From Pseudomonas sp. CBZ-4 (GTDB lineage: Bacteria > Pseudomonadota > Gammaproteobacteria > Pseudomonadales > Pseudomonadaceae), in contig NZ_ANNV01000162.1 of the NCBI RefSeq assembly GCF_000346755.1, forward strand, positions 1 through 51,191: DNA of 51,191 nt, in the 5' to 3' direction. Shown here in pieces: positions 1 through 7,494 of this stretch; position 1 is the first letter of the stretch, and each line of letters begins with the position of its first letter. The notes beneath the pieces are model-generated. The model saw nothing but the letters and a program-made list of their open reading frames with translations. It was not told the DNA's origin and did not search any database. A program made the position numbers and the translations under genes.

Positions 1-113
1 ACGAATTCAAGCCTGCGTTCGGCCAGCGTGGTTAACGGGGCGCCCAAGATCAAAAGCCAAATCAAAAGCCAGAGCCAGAGCTTCGGGTTTTGTCAGGTCT
101 AGTAGTTGTGTTG

Positions 114-152
114 GCTGACCCACCGCAATCGCGGGCAAGCCCGCTCCCACAT
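114..152 (-). repeat. Single REP arm (GCGGGCTTGCCCGC class)
   Basis: Read on the minus strand it gives the GTGGGAGCGGGCTTGCCCGCG core followed by the CGGTGGGTC tail. The paired REPs at 13448-13538 share this core. Here no inverted partner is found nearby, so it is a solitary REP rather than a REPIN. Confidence 0.75.
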
Positions 153-180
153 TGGATCTTCATCGTTCTGCTGGATTGAT

Positions 181-205
181 CGTTCCCACGCTCCGCGTGG
201 GAACG
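181..205. repeat. Compact REP-like hairpin
   Basis: Perfect 11-base inverted repeat CGTTCCCACGC (181-191) / GCGTGGGAACG (195-205) around a 3-base loop. It is followed by a weaker GC-rich inverted segment. This belongs to a second extragenic palindrome class common in pseudomonads and is distinct from the GTGGGAG class elsewhere in the window. Confidence 0.7.
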
Positions 206-264
206 CCTCCACGGGCGCTCCGCGCCCCGGCAAAGCCCAAAGTCAAGCGCGTGCCGCCAATAAC

Positions 265-292
265 TTGACAGCAATATTCCTTGTTTTATTGG
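265..292 (+). promoter_or_regulatory. Possible sigma70 promoter for the EAL operon
   Basis: A perfect -35 hexamer TTGACA (265-270) stands 16 bases before a weak -10 candidate TATTGG (287-292), about 150 bases upstream of the chosen EAL start. The -35 match is strong and the -10 is poor, so this is only a candidate. Confidence 0.25.
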
Positions 293-444
293 GTGTACTT
301 ATCCCAGCTCCCAGCTAATCTGCTTAAATCGAATATCCAATGCAAATGGATGTTTTTTTGACGCCGAGTCAGCAGTTGCCAGGGAAGCCTATGACACAGG
401 GACGTAGTGGCAGAAACAGACGCACCCTGCCAGAGGGCACAGCG

Positions 445-2781
445 ATGAGGTGGCGCCATACGTTCCAGACCCGTATCGCCGGGGTGCTCGCGCTGTTGCT
501 GTTGGTGGTGGTCGCGGCCACCTACTTCGCCGTCAAGACCGCCACCACCCGTGCCGTGGAGAACCAGGCCGAGGTCCAGCTGGAGACCGGCAGCCAGGTG
601 TTCGAGCGCCTGCTCGACCTGCGCGGCCGCCGCCTGCAATACGGGCTGGACTGGCTGACGGCGGACGAGCCCTTCAAGCAAGCGGTGACCGAAGGCAAGC
701 CTGCGCCGATCCTGGCGGCGCTAGACCGCCACGGCACCGGTATCGGTTCCAGCGAAGTGTTTGTGTTGGGCCTCGACGGCAACGTGATGGTCAGCACCCT
801 GCCACTGTTCTCCCGCGGCACGCCGTTCCCCCAGGGCAACGCCTTGCGCCATGCGCGCCGCAGTGGCCTGCAAATGCTCATCGTGGCCATGGATGGGCGA
901 CCGTACCTGCTGGTGCAAAAGGACGTCTTCAATCCGCAGCCCGTGGCGCGCGTTGTCATGGGCTTTCCGATGGACGCGCAGTTTGCCAACGAACTGCGTT
1001 CCATGAGCAACCTGGAAGTGTCGTTCCTCGCCGTGCAGGACGGCCGCCCCGGACCGTTGTTCACCACGCAGCCCGATGCAGTGCAGCCCGATATCGTCGC
1101 TACGCTGCGCCAGGCGCAGGTCAGCAGCGAGGCCTACATCGAAGGTTTCCACGGCCAGCGCATGCTCAACCAGGTACTGTCGCTGGCCAACACCGGCGAA
1201 GGGGATGAGGTGCGGGTGCTGCTGCAAAGCCCGCTGGATCATGTGTTGGAATCCTTTGCGCCGCTGGACCGGCAGTTCCTCGGGATTGCCCTGGCCGTCT
1301 TGGTGGTGTCGCTGGCCGGTGCGCTGTTGCTGGCACGGCGCGTGTCGCGCCCGTTGAATGCGCTGGTGGAAGCGGCCGAGCGTATTGGTGCCGGCGACTA
1401 CCGCACGCCGGTGCGGGTGCGCAGCCACGATGAATTCGGCCTGCTGGCCCGCGCCTTCAATGCCATGCAAAGCGGCATCGCCGTGCGCGAGCGGCAACTG
1501 GCGCACAACGCCTTGCATGACCCGCTCACCGGCCTGCCCAACCGCGCGCTGGCCATGGAACGCCTGGGCAGTGCGATCAGTGCGCGCCGGCCCGTGGTGT
1601 TGCTGTACGTGGGCATCGAAAACTACCGGGTGATCAACGAAGGCTTCGGCCCCCAGGGCGTGGAAGAAATGCTGCGCGAAGCCAGCCGCTGCCTGTCCAT
1701 GAGCCTGCTGGCCAGCGACACCGCCGCCCGCATCACCGGCAGTGAGTTCCTGGTGCTGCTGGAAAACACCGAGATCGACCGCGCCGTCGCGCGCGCCGAC
1801 CGCCTCTACGCGCTGCTCACCGAAACCCAGCGCATCGGCCATGACGAAGTGCGCCATGAAGTCAGCATCGGCATCGCCGCGTACCCCGCCGATGGCCAGC
1901 AGGTAGAAGAGTTGATCAGCCGCGCCGCGATTGCCCGGCATGATGCGGCGAGCCTGCCGGGGCATTTGCAGATCTACCAGCAGCACCGCGAACTGGCCCA
2001 CCAGCGCCAGATCACCCTGATCCGCGACCTGCGCCGCGCCGTGGTCGAGGGCGAATTGTTCCTGTGCTACCAACCCAAGCTCGACCTCAACCACGGGCAT
2101 GTGCGCCAGGCCGAAGCCTTGCTGCGCTGGCAGCATCCGACCCTGGGCCAGGTCTCGCCCGCCGAATTCATTCCCCTGGCCGAACGCACCGGCAGCATGG
2201 GCAGCCTGACCCTGTGGGTGATCGAAGAAGCGATCCGCCAGATCGGCGAGTGGGGGCAGCGGGGTTTGCATATCCAGCTGTCGGTGAATATTTCCGTGGA
2301 TGACCTGGCCGATGATGACCTGGCGATTCGCGTCACCGCCTTGTTGATGCAATACGCTGTGGCCGCCGAGCAACTGATTTTCGAGATCACCGAAAGCGCG
2401 ATCATGCACAACCCGCAACAGGCGCTGAACGTGCTGGAGCAACTGCGCGGCTGTGGCATCAGCCTGTCGGTGGACGACTACGGCACCGGCTATTCGTCGC
2501 TTGCGCAATTGCAGCGCCTGCCGGTGCAGGAGTTGAAGATCGACCAATCCTTTGTGCGCAACCTCGACAGCACCAGCGGTGACGGGGTGATCGTGCGCTC
2601 CACCATCGAGATGAGCCACAACCTGGGGCTCAAGGTGGTGGCCGAAGGCGTGGAGTTCGCGCCGAGCCTGAAGCTGCTCAAGCAGTGGAAGTGCGACACC
2701 GCCCAGGGTTACCTGATCAGCCGGCCATTGAACGCCATGGCGTTCGAGATGTGGATGCGCCGCGAGCGGGTGCCGCTCTAG
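445..2781 (+). CDS. Membrane-bound EAL phosphodiesterase with periplasmic sensor and degenerate GGDEF
   Basis: Predicted inner-membrane cyclic-di-GMP phosphodiesterase of 778 aa. Order: membrane segment at about residues 10-30, a periplasmic region of about 245 residues resembling a double-Cache sensor (dCache_3 type), a second membrane segment at about 277-298, HAMP, GGDEF, EAL. The GGDEF signature reads TGSEF (near residue 432), so cyclase activity is unlikely. The EAL domain keeps E557-ALLR, EITES, DDYGTGYSSL (from residue 677), KIDQSF and AEGVE, so it should hydrolyse c-di-GMP. I chose ATG 445 because GAGGG lies 7 bases upstream and the membrane segment then falls at the N-terminus. In-frame starts at 340 and 391 are possible but poorly placed. 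It heads a five-gene unit and has a paralogue two genes downstream. Confidence 0.9.
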   Translation: MRWRHTFQTRIAGVLALLLLVVVAATYFAVKTATTRAVENQAEVQLETGSQVFERLLDLRGRRLQYGLDWLTADEPFKQAVTEGKPAPILAALDRHGTGIGSSEVFVLGLDGNVMVSTLPLFSRGTPFPQGNALRHARRSGLQMLIVAMDGRPYLLVQKDVFNPQPVARVVMGFPMDAQFANELRSMSNLEVSFLAVQDGRPGPLFTTQPDAVQPDIVATLRQAQVSSEAYIEGFHGQRMLNQVLSLANTGEGDEVRVLLQSPLDHVLESFAPLDRQFLGIALAVLVVSLAGALLLARRVSRPLNALVEAAERIGAGDYRTPVRVRSHDEFGLLARAFNAMQSGIAVRERQLAHNALHDPLTGLPNRALAMERLGSAISARRPVVLLYVGIENYRVINEGFGPQGVEEMLREASRCLSMSLLASDTAARITGSEFLVLLENTEIDRAVARADRLYALLTETQRIGHDEVRHEVSIGIAAYPADGQQVEELISRAAIARHDAASLPGHLQIYQQHRELAHQRQITLIRDLRRAVVEGELFLCYQPKLDLNHGHVRQAEALLRWQHPTLGQVSPAEFIPLAERTGSMGSLTLWVIEEAIRQIGEWGQRGLHIQLSVNISVDDLADDDLAIRVTALLMQYAVAAEQLIFEITESAIMHNPQQALNVLEQLRGCGISLSVDDYGTGYSSLAQLQRLPVQELKIDQSFVRNLDSTSGDGVIVRSTIEMSHNLGLKVVAEGVEFAPSLKLLKQWKCDTAQGYLISRPLNAMAFEMWMRRERVPL

Positions 2782-3003
2782 AAAAGGCCTTTTGCGCGCC
2801 TACAGATTCTTTGCGTCGCGCCGATAAGCTCTACATACCTTGACCGGTTGCATAGGTTTTTGCCGACCAACGGTCAGGCCTTGCCGCAAAATCAATGATG
2901 GCAATTTGCCTTATTTGCGGCATCATCTGCGTCGTGACACGCATTGCCCCAGTTTCAGTGCCAAGGCAGGCCGCCTCTTTTTCTATTGCCGCGCGGACCC
3001 TTG
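2782..3003. promoter_or_regulatory. Leader with overlapping inverted repeats before the cupredoxin gene
   Basis: This 222-base gap is the only sizeable one in the five-gene unit. It holds a perfect 8-base inverted repeat, GCCGCAAA (2883-2890) / TTTGCGGC (2914-2921). Inside lies a smaller stem GGCAA-T-TTGCC (2900-2910), and ATGATG (2895-2900) can instead pair with CATCAT (2921-2926). The alternatives exclude one another, as in an attenuator or a dimeric-repressor site. No ligand or regulator is recognised. Confidence 0.4.
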
Positions 3004-3687
3004 ATGAATCGGATTTTCCTGCAGTTATCCTTTGCCGCCTTGCTGCTCTCGGCCCATGACCTGGCGCGCGCGGCGACCCTTGATGTGGTGCTGCGCCAGG
3101 CCGACCAAACACCGGTCAGCGACGCCGTGGTGACCCTGCAAGGCCCGGTCGGCGCGCCGGCCGGCACGCTCAAGGCCGACATGGACCAGCGCGGCCAGAA
3201 GTTCGCGCCCCATGTGCTGGCGGTGCACACCGGCACCCAGGTGCGTTTCCCCAACAGCGACAATATCCGTCACCAGGTCTATTCGTTTTCGCCAGCCAAG
3301 CGCTTCGAACTGCGCCTGTACGAAGGTACGCCCACCGACCCGCTGCTGTTCGACAAGCCCGGCGTGGTGGTGCTCGGCTGCAATATTCACGACTGGATGC
3401 TCGGCTATGTCTACGTCACCGACGACCCGCGCTTCGGCGTCAGCGATGCCCAGGGCCGCGTGCGCCTGGACGACCTGCCGGCCGGTGCCTACCACGTCAC
3501 CCTGTGGCACCCGCAATTGGCCGACATGCAACCGTTGGACGGCGGCACGCTGAACCTTCCGGCGGCGGGCCTGAGCCACGCCGTGCAGCTGAGCCTGGAA
3601 CCACCGTCCGCCGACCTGCCGCCCACACCCACGCCAACTGCGTTTGGCGATGCCTTCAATCGAGCCGCCCGTGAAACTGCGCAGTAG
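3004..3687 (+). CDS. Periplasmic cupredoxin-like protein (methylamine-utilization-protein family)
   Basis: 227 aa with a signal peptide ending near ARA (residues 21-23), so exported. The mature part resembles the plastocyanin/cupredoxin-like proteins annotated as methylamine utilization protein. Likely copper ligands are visible: a histidine in DNIRHQVYSF and the cluster GCNIHDWM, giving Cys, His and Met in a C-x2-H-x2-M pattern. A carboxypeptidase-regulatory-like beta segment (VRLDDLPAGAYHVTLWHP) follows. No methylamine dehydrogenase genes are nearby, so the family name is historical; a redox or copper role in the periplasm is inferred. I chose ATG 3004 over the upstream in-frame start at 2944 because it places the signal peptide at the N-terminus. 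The 3' end overlaps the next gene, suggesting translational coupling. Confidence 0.8.
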   Translation: MNRIFLQLSFAALLLSAHDLARAATLDVVLRQADQTPVSDAVVTLQGPVGAPAGTLKADMDQRGQKFAPHVLAVHTGTQVRFPNSDNIRHQVYSFSPAKRFELRLYEGTPTDPLLFDKPGVVVLGCNIHDWMLGYVYVTDDPRFGVSDAQGRVRLDDLPAGAYHVTLWHPQLADMQPLDGGTLNLPAAGLSHAVQLSLEPPSADLPPTPTPTAFGDAFNRAARETAQ

Positions 3688-6019
3688 TTTCCAGGCGCGT
3701 GTCGCCAGTGTGCTGATCCTGCTGTTGCTGGTGGTGATCGGCGCGCTGTACTTCAGCGTGAAAGCGGCGACGGGCGACGCCGTGCGCAGTCAGGCCAAGG
3801 CGCAACTGGACGTCGGCGCGCGGGTGTTCGAACGCTTGCTCGACGTGCGTGGCCGGCGCCTGGCCGATGGCGTGCAACTGCTGGCGGCGGACTTCGGTTT
3901 TCGCGATGCGGTGGCCAGCGGCGATTCGGCGACCATGCGCTCGGTGCTGTTCAACCACGGCAAGCGCATCAATGCCAGCGACATGATCCTGCTGGGCATG
4001 GATGGCACCGTCCTCGCCAGTACCCTCGACGATGTCCCCGAGGGTTCGATTTTCCGTTACGACCAGGCCCTGCGTGACGCGCGGCGCAATCGCCAGACCA
4101 TGCTGATGGTGCCGCTGCAAGGCATGCCGCACCTGCTGGTGGAAGCGCCGGTGCTGGCGCCGCTGCCGATTGCGCGGGTGGTGATGGGCTTGCGCATGGA
4201 CAGCGCGTTCGCCGAAGAGCTGCGTTCGCTGAGCAACCTGGAAGTGTCGTTCCTGACCATCGACCGCCAGCAACCGGGGGAGTTGGTCAGCACCCAACCC
4301 CAGGTGCTGCGCGACAGTCTCACCAACCTGATGCTGGAGCAGGGCCGCCAACACGGCGTGGCCACCACCGAGCACCTGGAACACAGTTTTCTCAGCCAGT
4401 CGCTGGTGTTGGCCAGCGATGCCGACGGCCAGGTCCTGGCCTTGTTGCAGAGCCCGTTGGACGCGGCGATGCAGGCCTTTGCGCCGTTGGATGAAAAAAT
4501 CCTCGGCATTGCCTTGATCGCGCTGATTGCCTCGCTGATCGGTGCCTTGCTGCTGGCCCGTGGCGTGTCACGTCCGGTGCAGGCCCTGGCCCTCGCCGCC
4601 GAACGCATCGGCCAGGGCGATTACCAGACGCCCGTGGTGTTGCAACGCAGTGACGAACTGGGGCGCCTGGCCAACGCGGTCAATTCGATGCAAAGCGGCA
4701 TCGCCGAGCGCGAACAGCAACTGGCGCACAACGCCTTGCATGATCGCCTCACCGGCTTGCCCAACCGCGCGCTGGCGATGGAGCGCCTGGGCAGTGCCAT
4801 CGCCACGCACCGGCCAATGGCCCTTATCTACCTGGGCATCGACAACCTGCGCGTCGCCAGCGAAACCGCCGGGCCGGATGCGGTGGACCAGCTGTTGCTG
4901 GAAGTCAGCCGCAGCCTGCAAGCCGCGCTGCGTCCCGGCGATACCCTGGCACATTTGATCGCCGACGAATTTCTGCTGCTGCTCGAAGGCGCCGGCTGCG
5001 ACGAAGCGGTGGGCCTGGCCGACCAGTTGCAACAACTGCTGCTGCGCCCGCGCCGCATCAACGGCCATGACCTGGCGCTGGATTGCCGCCTGGGCATCGC
5101 GGCTTATCCGGCCGACGGCGAAAGCGCGCACACCTTCTTGGAGCGCGCGTCGATTGCGATGAAGGACGCCGCGCAAATGCCCGGCCGCTTGCAGATCTAC
5201 GAACACGGCCGCGACCTCGCGCACCGCCGCCAGATCACCCTGATCCGCGACCTGCGCCACGCGCCGAACCAAGGCCAGTTGCTGCTGCATTACCAACCCA
5301 AACTCGACATCCGCCAGGGCCACGTACGCCAGGCCGAAGCCTTGTTGCGCTGGCAGCACCCGCTGTTCGGCATGGTGTCGCCGGCAGAATTCATCCCCTT
5401 GGCCGAACGCTCGGGCAGCATTCAGTTGTTGACCCACTGGGTGATCGAGGAGGGCATTCGCCAACTGTGCGAATGGAACCGGCGTGGCCTGTGCCTGCAA
5501 CTGTCGTTGAACATCTCGGCCGATGATTTGCTCGGTGACGAGCTGGCCCATCGAGTCTCGGCGTTGTTGCGGCGTTATGGCTTGCCGGCCGAACAACTGC
5601 TGTTCGAAATCACCGAAAGCGCGGTGATGCGCGAGCCGGAAAAAGCCCTGAAAGTCCTGCACCTGTTGCGCGACTGCGGCATCAGCCTGTCGGTGGATGA
5701 CTTCGGCACCGGCTACTCGTCGCTGGCGCACCTCAAGCGCCTGCCGGTGCAAGAGCTGAAGATCGACCAATCCTTCGTGCGCAACCTCGATGAAACCAGT
5801 GAAGACGCGGTGATCGTGCGCTCCACTATCGAGATGAGCCACAACCTGGGCCTCAAGGTGGTCGCCGAGGGCGTCGAATACGCCCACAGCCTGCGCCTGC
5901 TGGAACGCTGGCAGTGCGACACGGCCCAGGGTTACCTGATCAGTCGGCCGTTGAGCGCCGACGCTTTCGAAGCCTGGGTGGCGTTGCCCCTCAGTGCGCA
6001 AACTTCCCTGGTTCATTGA
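3650..6019 (+). CDS. Second membrane EAL phosphodiesterase, paralogue of the first
   Basis: 789 aa from ATG 3650, with the architecture of the EAL protein at 445-2781: membrane segment near residues 12-33, periplasmic Cache-like sensor, second membrane segment near 284-305, HAMP, GGDEF, EAL. The GGDEF motif reads IADEF (near 437), so it is inactive as a cyclase. The EAL domain keeps E563-ALLR, EITES, DDFGTGYSSL (from 683), KIDQSF and AEGVE. The two paralogues are close in the cytoplasmic half and much less alike in the periplasmic half, suggesting duplication followed by sensor divergence. The gene overlaps the cupredoxin-like gene. GTG 3671 would align the N-terminus better with the paralogue and is a real alternative start; neither has a strong ribosome-binding site, which fits coupling to upstream translation. 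Confidence 0.88.
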   Translation: MPSIEPPVKLRSSFQARVASVLILLLLVVIGALYFSVKAATGDAVRSQAKAQLDVGARVFERLLDVRGRRLADGVQLLAADFGFRDAVASGDSATMRSVLFNHGKRINASDMILLGMDGTVLASTLDDVPEGSIFRYDQALRDARRNRQTMLMVPLQGMPHLLVEAPVLAPLPIARVVMGLRMDSAFAEELRSLSNLEVSFLTIDRQQPGELVSTQPQVLRDSLTNLMLEQGRQHGVATTEHLEHSFLSQSLVLASDADGQVLALLQSPLDAAMQAFAPLDEKILGIALIALIASLIGALLLARGVSRPVQALALAAERIGQGDYQTPVVLQRSDELGRLANAVNSMQSGIAEREQQLAHNALHDRLTGLPNRALAMERLGSAIATHRPMALIYLGIDNLRVASETAGPDAVDQLLLEVSRSLQAALRPGDTLAHLIADEFLLLLEGAGCDEAVGLADQLQQLLLRPRRINGHDLALDCRLGIAAYPADGESAHTFLERASIAMKDAAQMPGRLQIYEHGRDLAHRRQITLIRDLRHAPNQGQLLLHYQPKLDIRQGHVRQAEALLRWQHPLFGMVSPAEFIPLAERSGSIQLLTHWVIEEGIRQLCEWNRRGLCLQLSLNISADDLLGDELAHRVSALLRRYGLPAEQLLFEITESAVMREPEKALKVLHLLRDCGISLSVDDFGTGYSSLAHLKRLPVQELKIDQSFVRNLDETSEDAVIVRSTIEMSHNLGLKVVAEGVEYAHSLRLLERWQCDTAQGYLISRPLSADAFEAWVALPLSAQTSLVH

Positions 6020-6030
6020 GTGGCTTACGC

Positions 6031-6888
6031 GTGCGTTGTTCTTTTCTGATCGGTTGCCTTGGCGCCCTGACCCTGCAAACGGCGCTGGCCGACAACGGCC
6101 GCCTGATCGCCACCGGTGGCGCCAGCAGCATCGAAGGCACGGCGGGCGGCGGGATCACGCCGTGGGCGGTGCTGGCCGGCTACGGCGAAAAACACGAATG
6201 GGGCGCCACGGCCTTCGCCACCACGGTCAACCTGCCGGACTATCGGCTGGACGTGGCCGGGTTGGCGCTGGCCTATGACAACCGCGTCGAAGTGTCTTTC
6301 GCCCGCCAGCGTTTCGATCTCGGCACCTTGGTGCACAAGCTCAACCTGCCCGAAGACAACCTCGGCCAGGACGTGCTCGGCCTCAAGGTGCGGTTGTTTG
6401 GCGATGTGATCTACGACGATTTGCCCCAAGTTTCGCTGGGCCTGGAATACAAGCACCAGACCAATTTCGACATCCCCAAGCTGGTGGGCGCCAAGCGCAA
6501 CAGCGACGTCGAAGGCTACCTCGCCGCCAGCCGCCTGTTCATGGGCGCGGCCTTTGGCTACAACGTGCTGGTCAACGGCAGCCTGCGCTACAGCCGCGCC
6601 AACGAAACCGGCCTGCTCGGCTTTGGCGGCGACCGCCGTGACAGCCGCAGCCTGCTCAAGGAAGGCTCGGTGGCGCTGCTGTTCAACCCGCGCTGGGCGG
6701 TGGGTGTGGAGTACCGCGAAAAGCCTGACAACCTGTCGTTTGCCGGTGAGAGCGATTGGGCCGATGTGTTTGTCGGCTACTTCCCGAACAAGCATGTGTC
6801 GTTTGTATTGGCCTACGCGCGCCTTGGTGAAATCGCCACGCTGGACAAGCAGAACGGCACTTATCTGTCCGTGCAGGGGAGTTTCTGA
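6031..6888 (+). CDS. DUF3034-family exported (beta-barrel-like) protein
   Basis: About 285 aa with a signal peptide ending ALA before DNGR. The mature protein opens with a TGGASSIEGTAGGG segment and then shows alternating hydrophobic/polar stretches such as VEVSFARQRFDLG and KHVSFVLAYARLG, ending in a terminal phenylalanine (SVQGSF), as outer-membrane barrels often do. This matches the DUF3034 family, whose function is unknown. GTG 6031 is chosen because it begins exactly at the signal peptide; TTG 6016, overlapping the previous stop codon, is an alternative. It is sandwiched between the second EAL gene and the globin lipoprotein, so a role in the same envelope system is likely but inferred. 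Confidence 0.75.
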   Translation: MRCSFLIGCLGALTLQTALADNGRLIATGGASSIEGTAGGGITPWAVLAGYGEKHEWGATAFATTVNLPDYRLDVAGLALAYDNRVEVSFARQRFDLGTLVHKLNLPEDNLGQDVLGLKVRLFGDVIYDDLPQVSLGLEYKHQTNFDIPKLVGAKRNSDVEGYLAASRLFMGAAFGYNVLVNGSLRYSRANETGLLGFGGDRRDSRSLLKEGSVALLFNPRWAVGVEYREKPDNLSFAGESDWADVFVGYFPNKHVSFVLAYARLGEIATLDKQNGTYLSVQGSF

Positions 6889-7307
6889 TGCGCTGGTTAC
6901 CGCTGGTTCTCGTCGTGTGCCTCAGTGCCTGCGCGCAACAACCGCCAAAGGATGACAGCCTGTACCGCGAGCTGGGCGCCATGCCCGGCATCACGCGGAT
7001 TGTCGAAGGCCTGTTGCTGAACATCGCCCGGGATGAACGCATCGTCGAGCGGTTTCGGCGGATTGATATCCAGCGGCTGCGCAACAAGCTGATCGAACAG
7101 TTCTGCGTGGAGGCGGGCGGGCCGTGCACCTATACCGGGGACAGCATGGCGGAGAGTCACAAGGGGCAGAATGTGAGCCGCAGTGACTTTAATGCGTTGG
7201 TGGAAGACTTGATCAAGGCGATGGACCAAGAGGGGATTTCGGTGCCGGTACAGAATCGCCTGATCGCCCGGTTGGCGGTGATGCGCGCAGAAGTGATCGA
7301 ACACTGA
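6888..7307 (+). CDS. Lipoprotein-anchored group 1 truncated globin
   Basis: 139 aa. The N-terminus carries a lipobox, LSAC (Cys at residue 16), so the protein should be lipid-anchored in the envelope. The rest matches group I truncated haemoglobins: LYRELGAMPGI at the start, the GGPCTYTG segment, and a proximal histidine in ESHKG. The residue at the usual distal TyrB10 position appears to be Leu (VEGLLLNI against VEDFYVRV in mycobacterial trHbN). The classical oxygen-stabilising hydrogen bond would then be missing, pointing to haem sensing, electron transfer or ligand binding rather than NO dioxygenation. The ATG shares its A with the preceding TGA stop, so it is coupled to the DUF3034 gene. 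It is the last gene of the unit. Confidence 0.85.
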   Translation: MRWLPLVLVVCLSACAQQPPKDDSLYRELGAMPGITRIVEGLLLNIARDERIVERFRRIDIQRLRNKLIEQFCVEAGGPCTYTGDSMAESHKGQNVSRSDFNALVEDLIKAMDQEGISVPVQNRLIARLAVMRAEVIEH

Positions 7308-7329
7308 CCCCCCAGACAATGATGTCCAA

Positions 7330-7420
7330 ATGTGGGAGCTGGCTTGCCTGCGATAGCGGTGTATCAGGCAGAACAGCTTTCTCTGACCCACCGCTATCGC
7401 AGGCAAGCCAGCTCCCACAT
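7330..7420. repeat. Paired REP (REPIN) with perfect 32-base arms
   Basis: Arms at 7330-7361 and 7389-7420 are perfect inverted copies with the GTGGGAGCTGGCTTGCC core. It sits between convergent gene ends. Confidence 0.9.
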
Positions 7421-7440
7421 TTTGAATTGCACCGGACATG

Positions 7441-7477
7441 AAAAAGGCGGCGACCCTCAACAGGTCGCCGCCTTTTT
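7441..7477 (-). terminator. Strong bidirectional rho-independent terminator
   Basis: Perfect 15-base arms (7441-7455 and 7463-7477) enclose a 7-base loop. The stem ends in A5 on one side and T5 on the other, so it can stop transcription both from gcd on the minus strand and from the globin operon on the plus strand. Confidence 0.9.
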
Positions 7478-7494
7478 ATGGCTGCTGGTGAAGC

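Larger units (their letters stand above)
1..444. other. Intergenic region with REP elements, no convincing gene
   Basis: No credible coding region is seen before the first EAL gene. From the left, bases 49-85 carry a short direct repeat (ATCAAAAGCCA twice), and bases 114-152 form a single, unpaired REP arm. A compact hairpin of another REP class follows at 181-205. Short reading frames on both strands here are low-complexity shadows of these repeats. The last part, about 260-444, probably carries the promoter and leader of the downstream operon. Confidence 0.6.

Noticed and set aside
3004..3687. Methylamine catabolism role for the cupredoxin-like protein
   Set aside because: The family label exists, but no methylamine dehydrogenase or maturation genes are present and the neighbours are signalling proteins.
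7330..7420. CRISPR-like array suggested by repeated GTGGGAGCTGGCTTGCC copies in the window
   Set aside because: The copies are dispersed inverted pairs in intergenic regions with no regular spacers and no cas genes; they are REP/REPIN elements.
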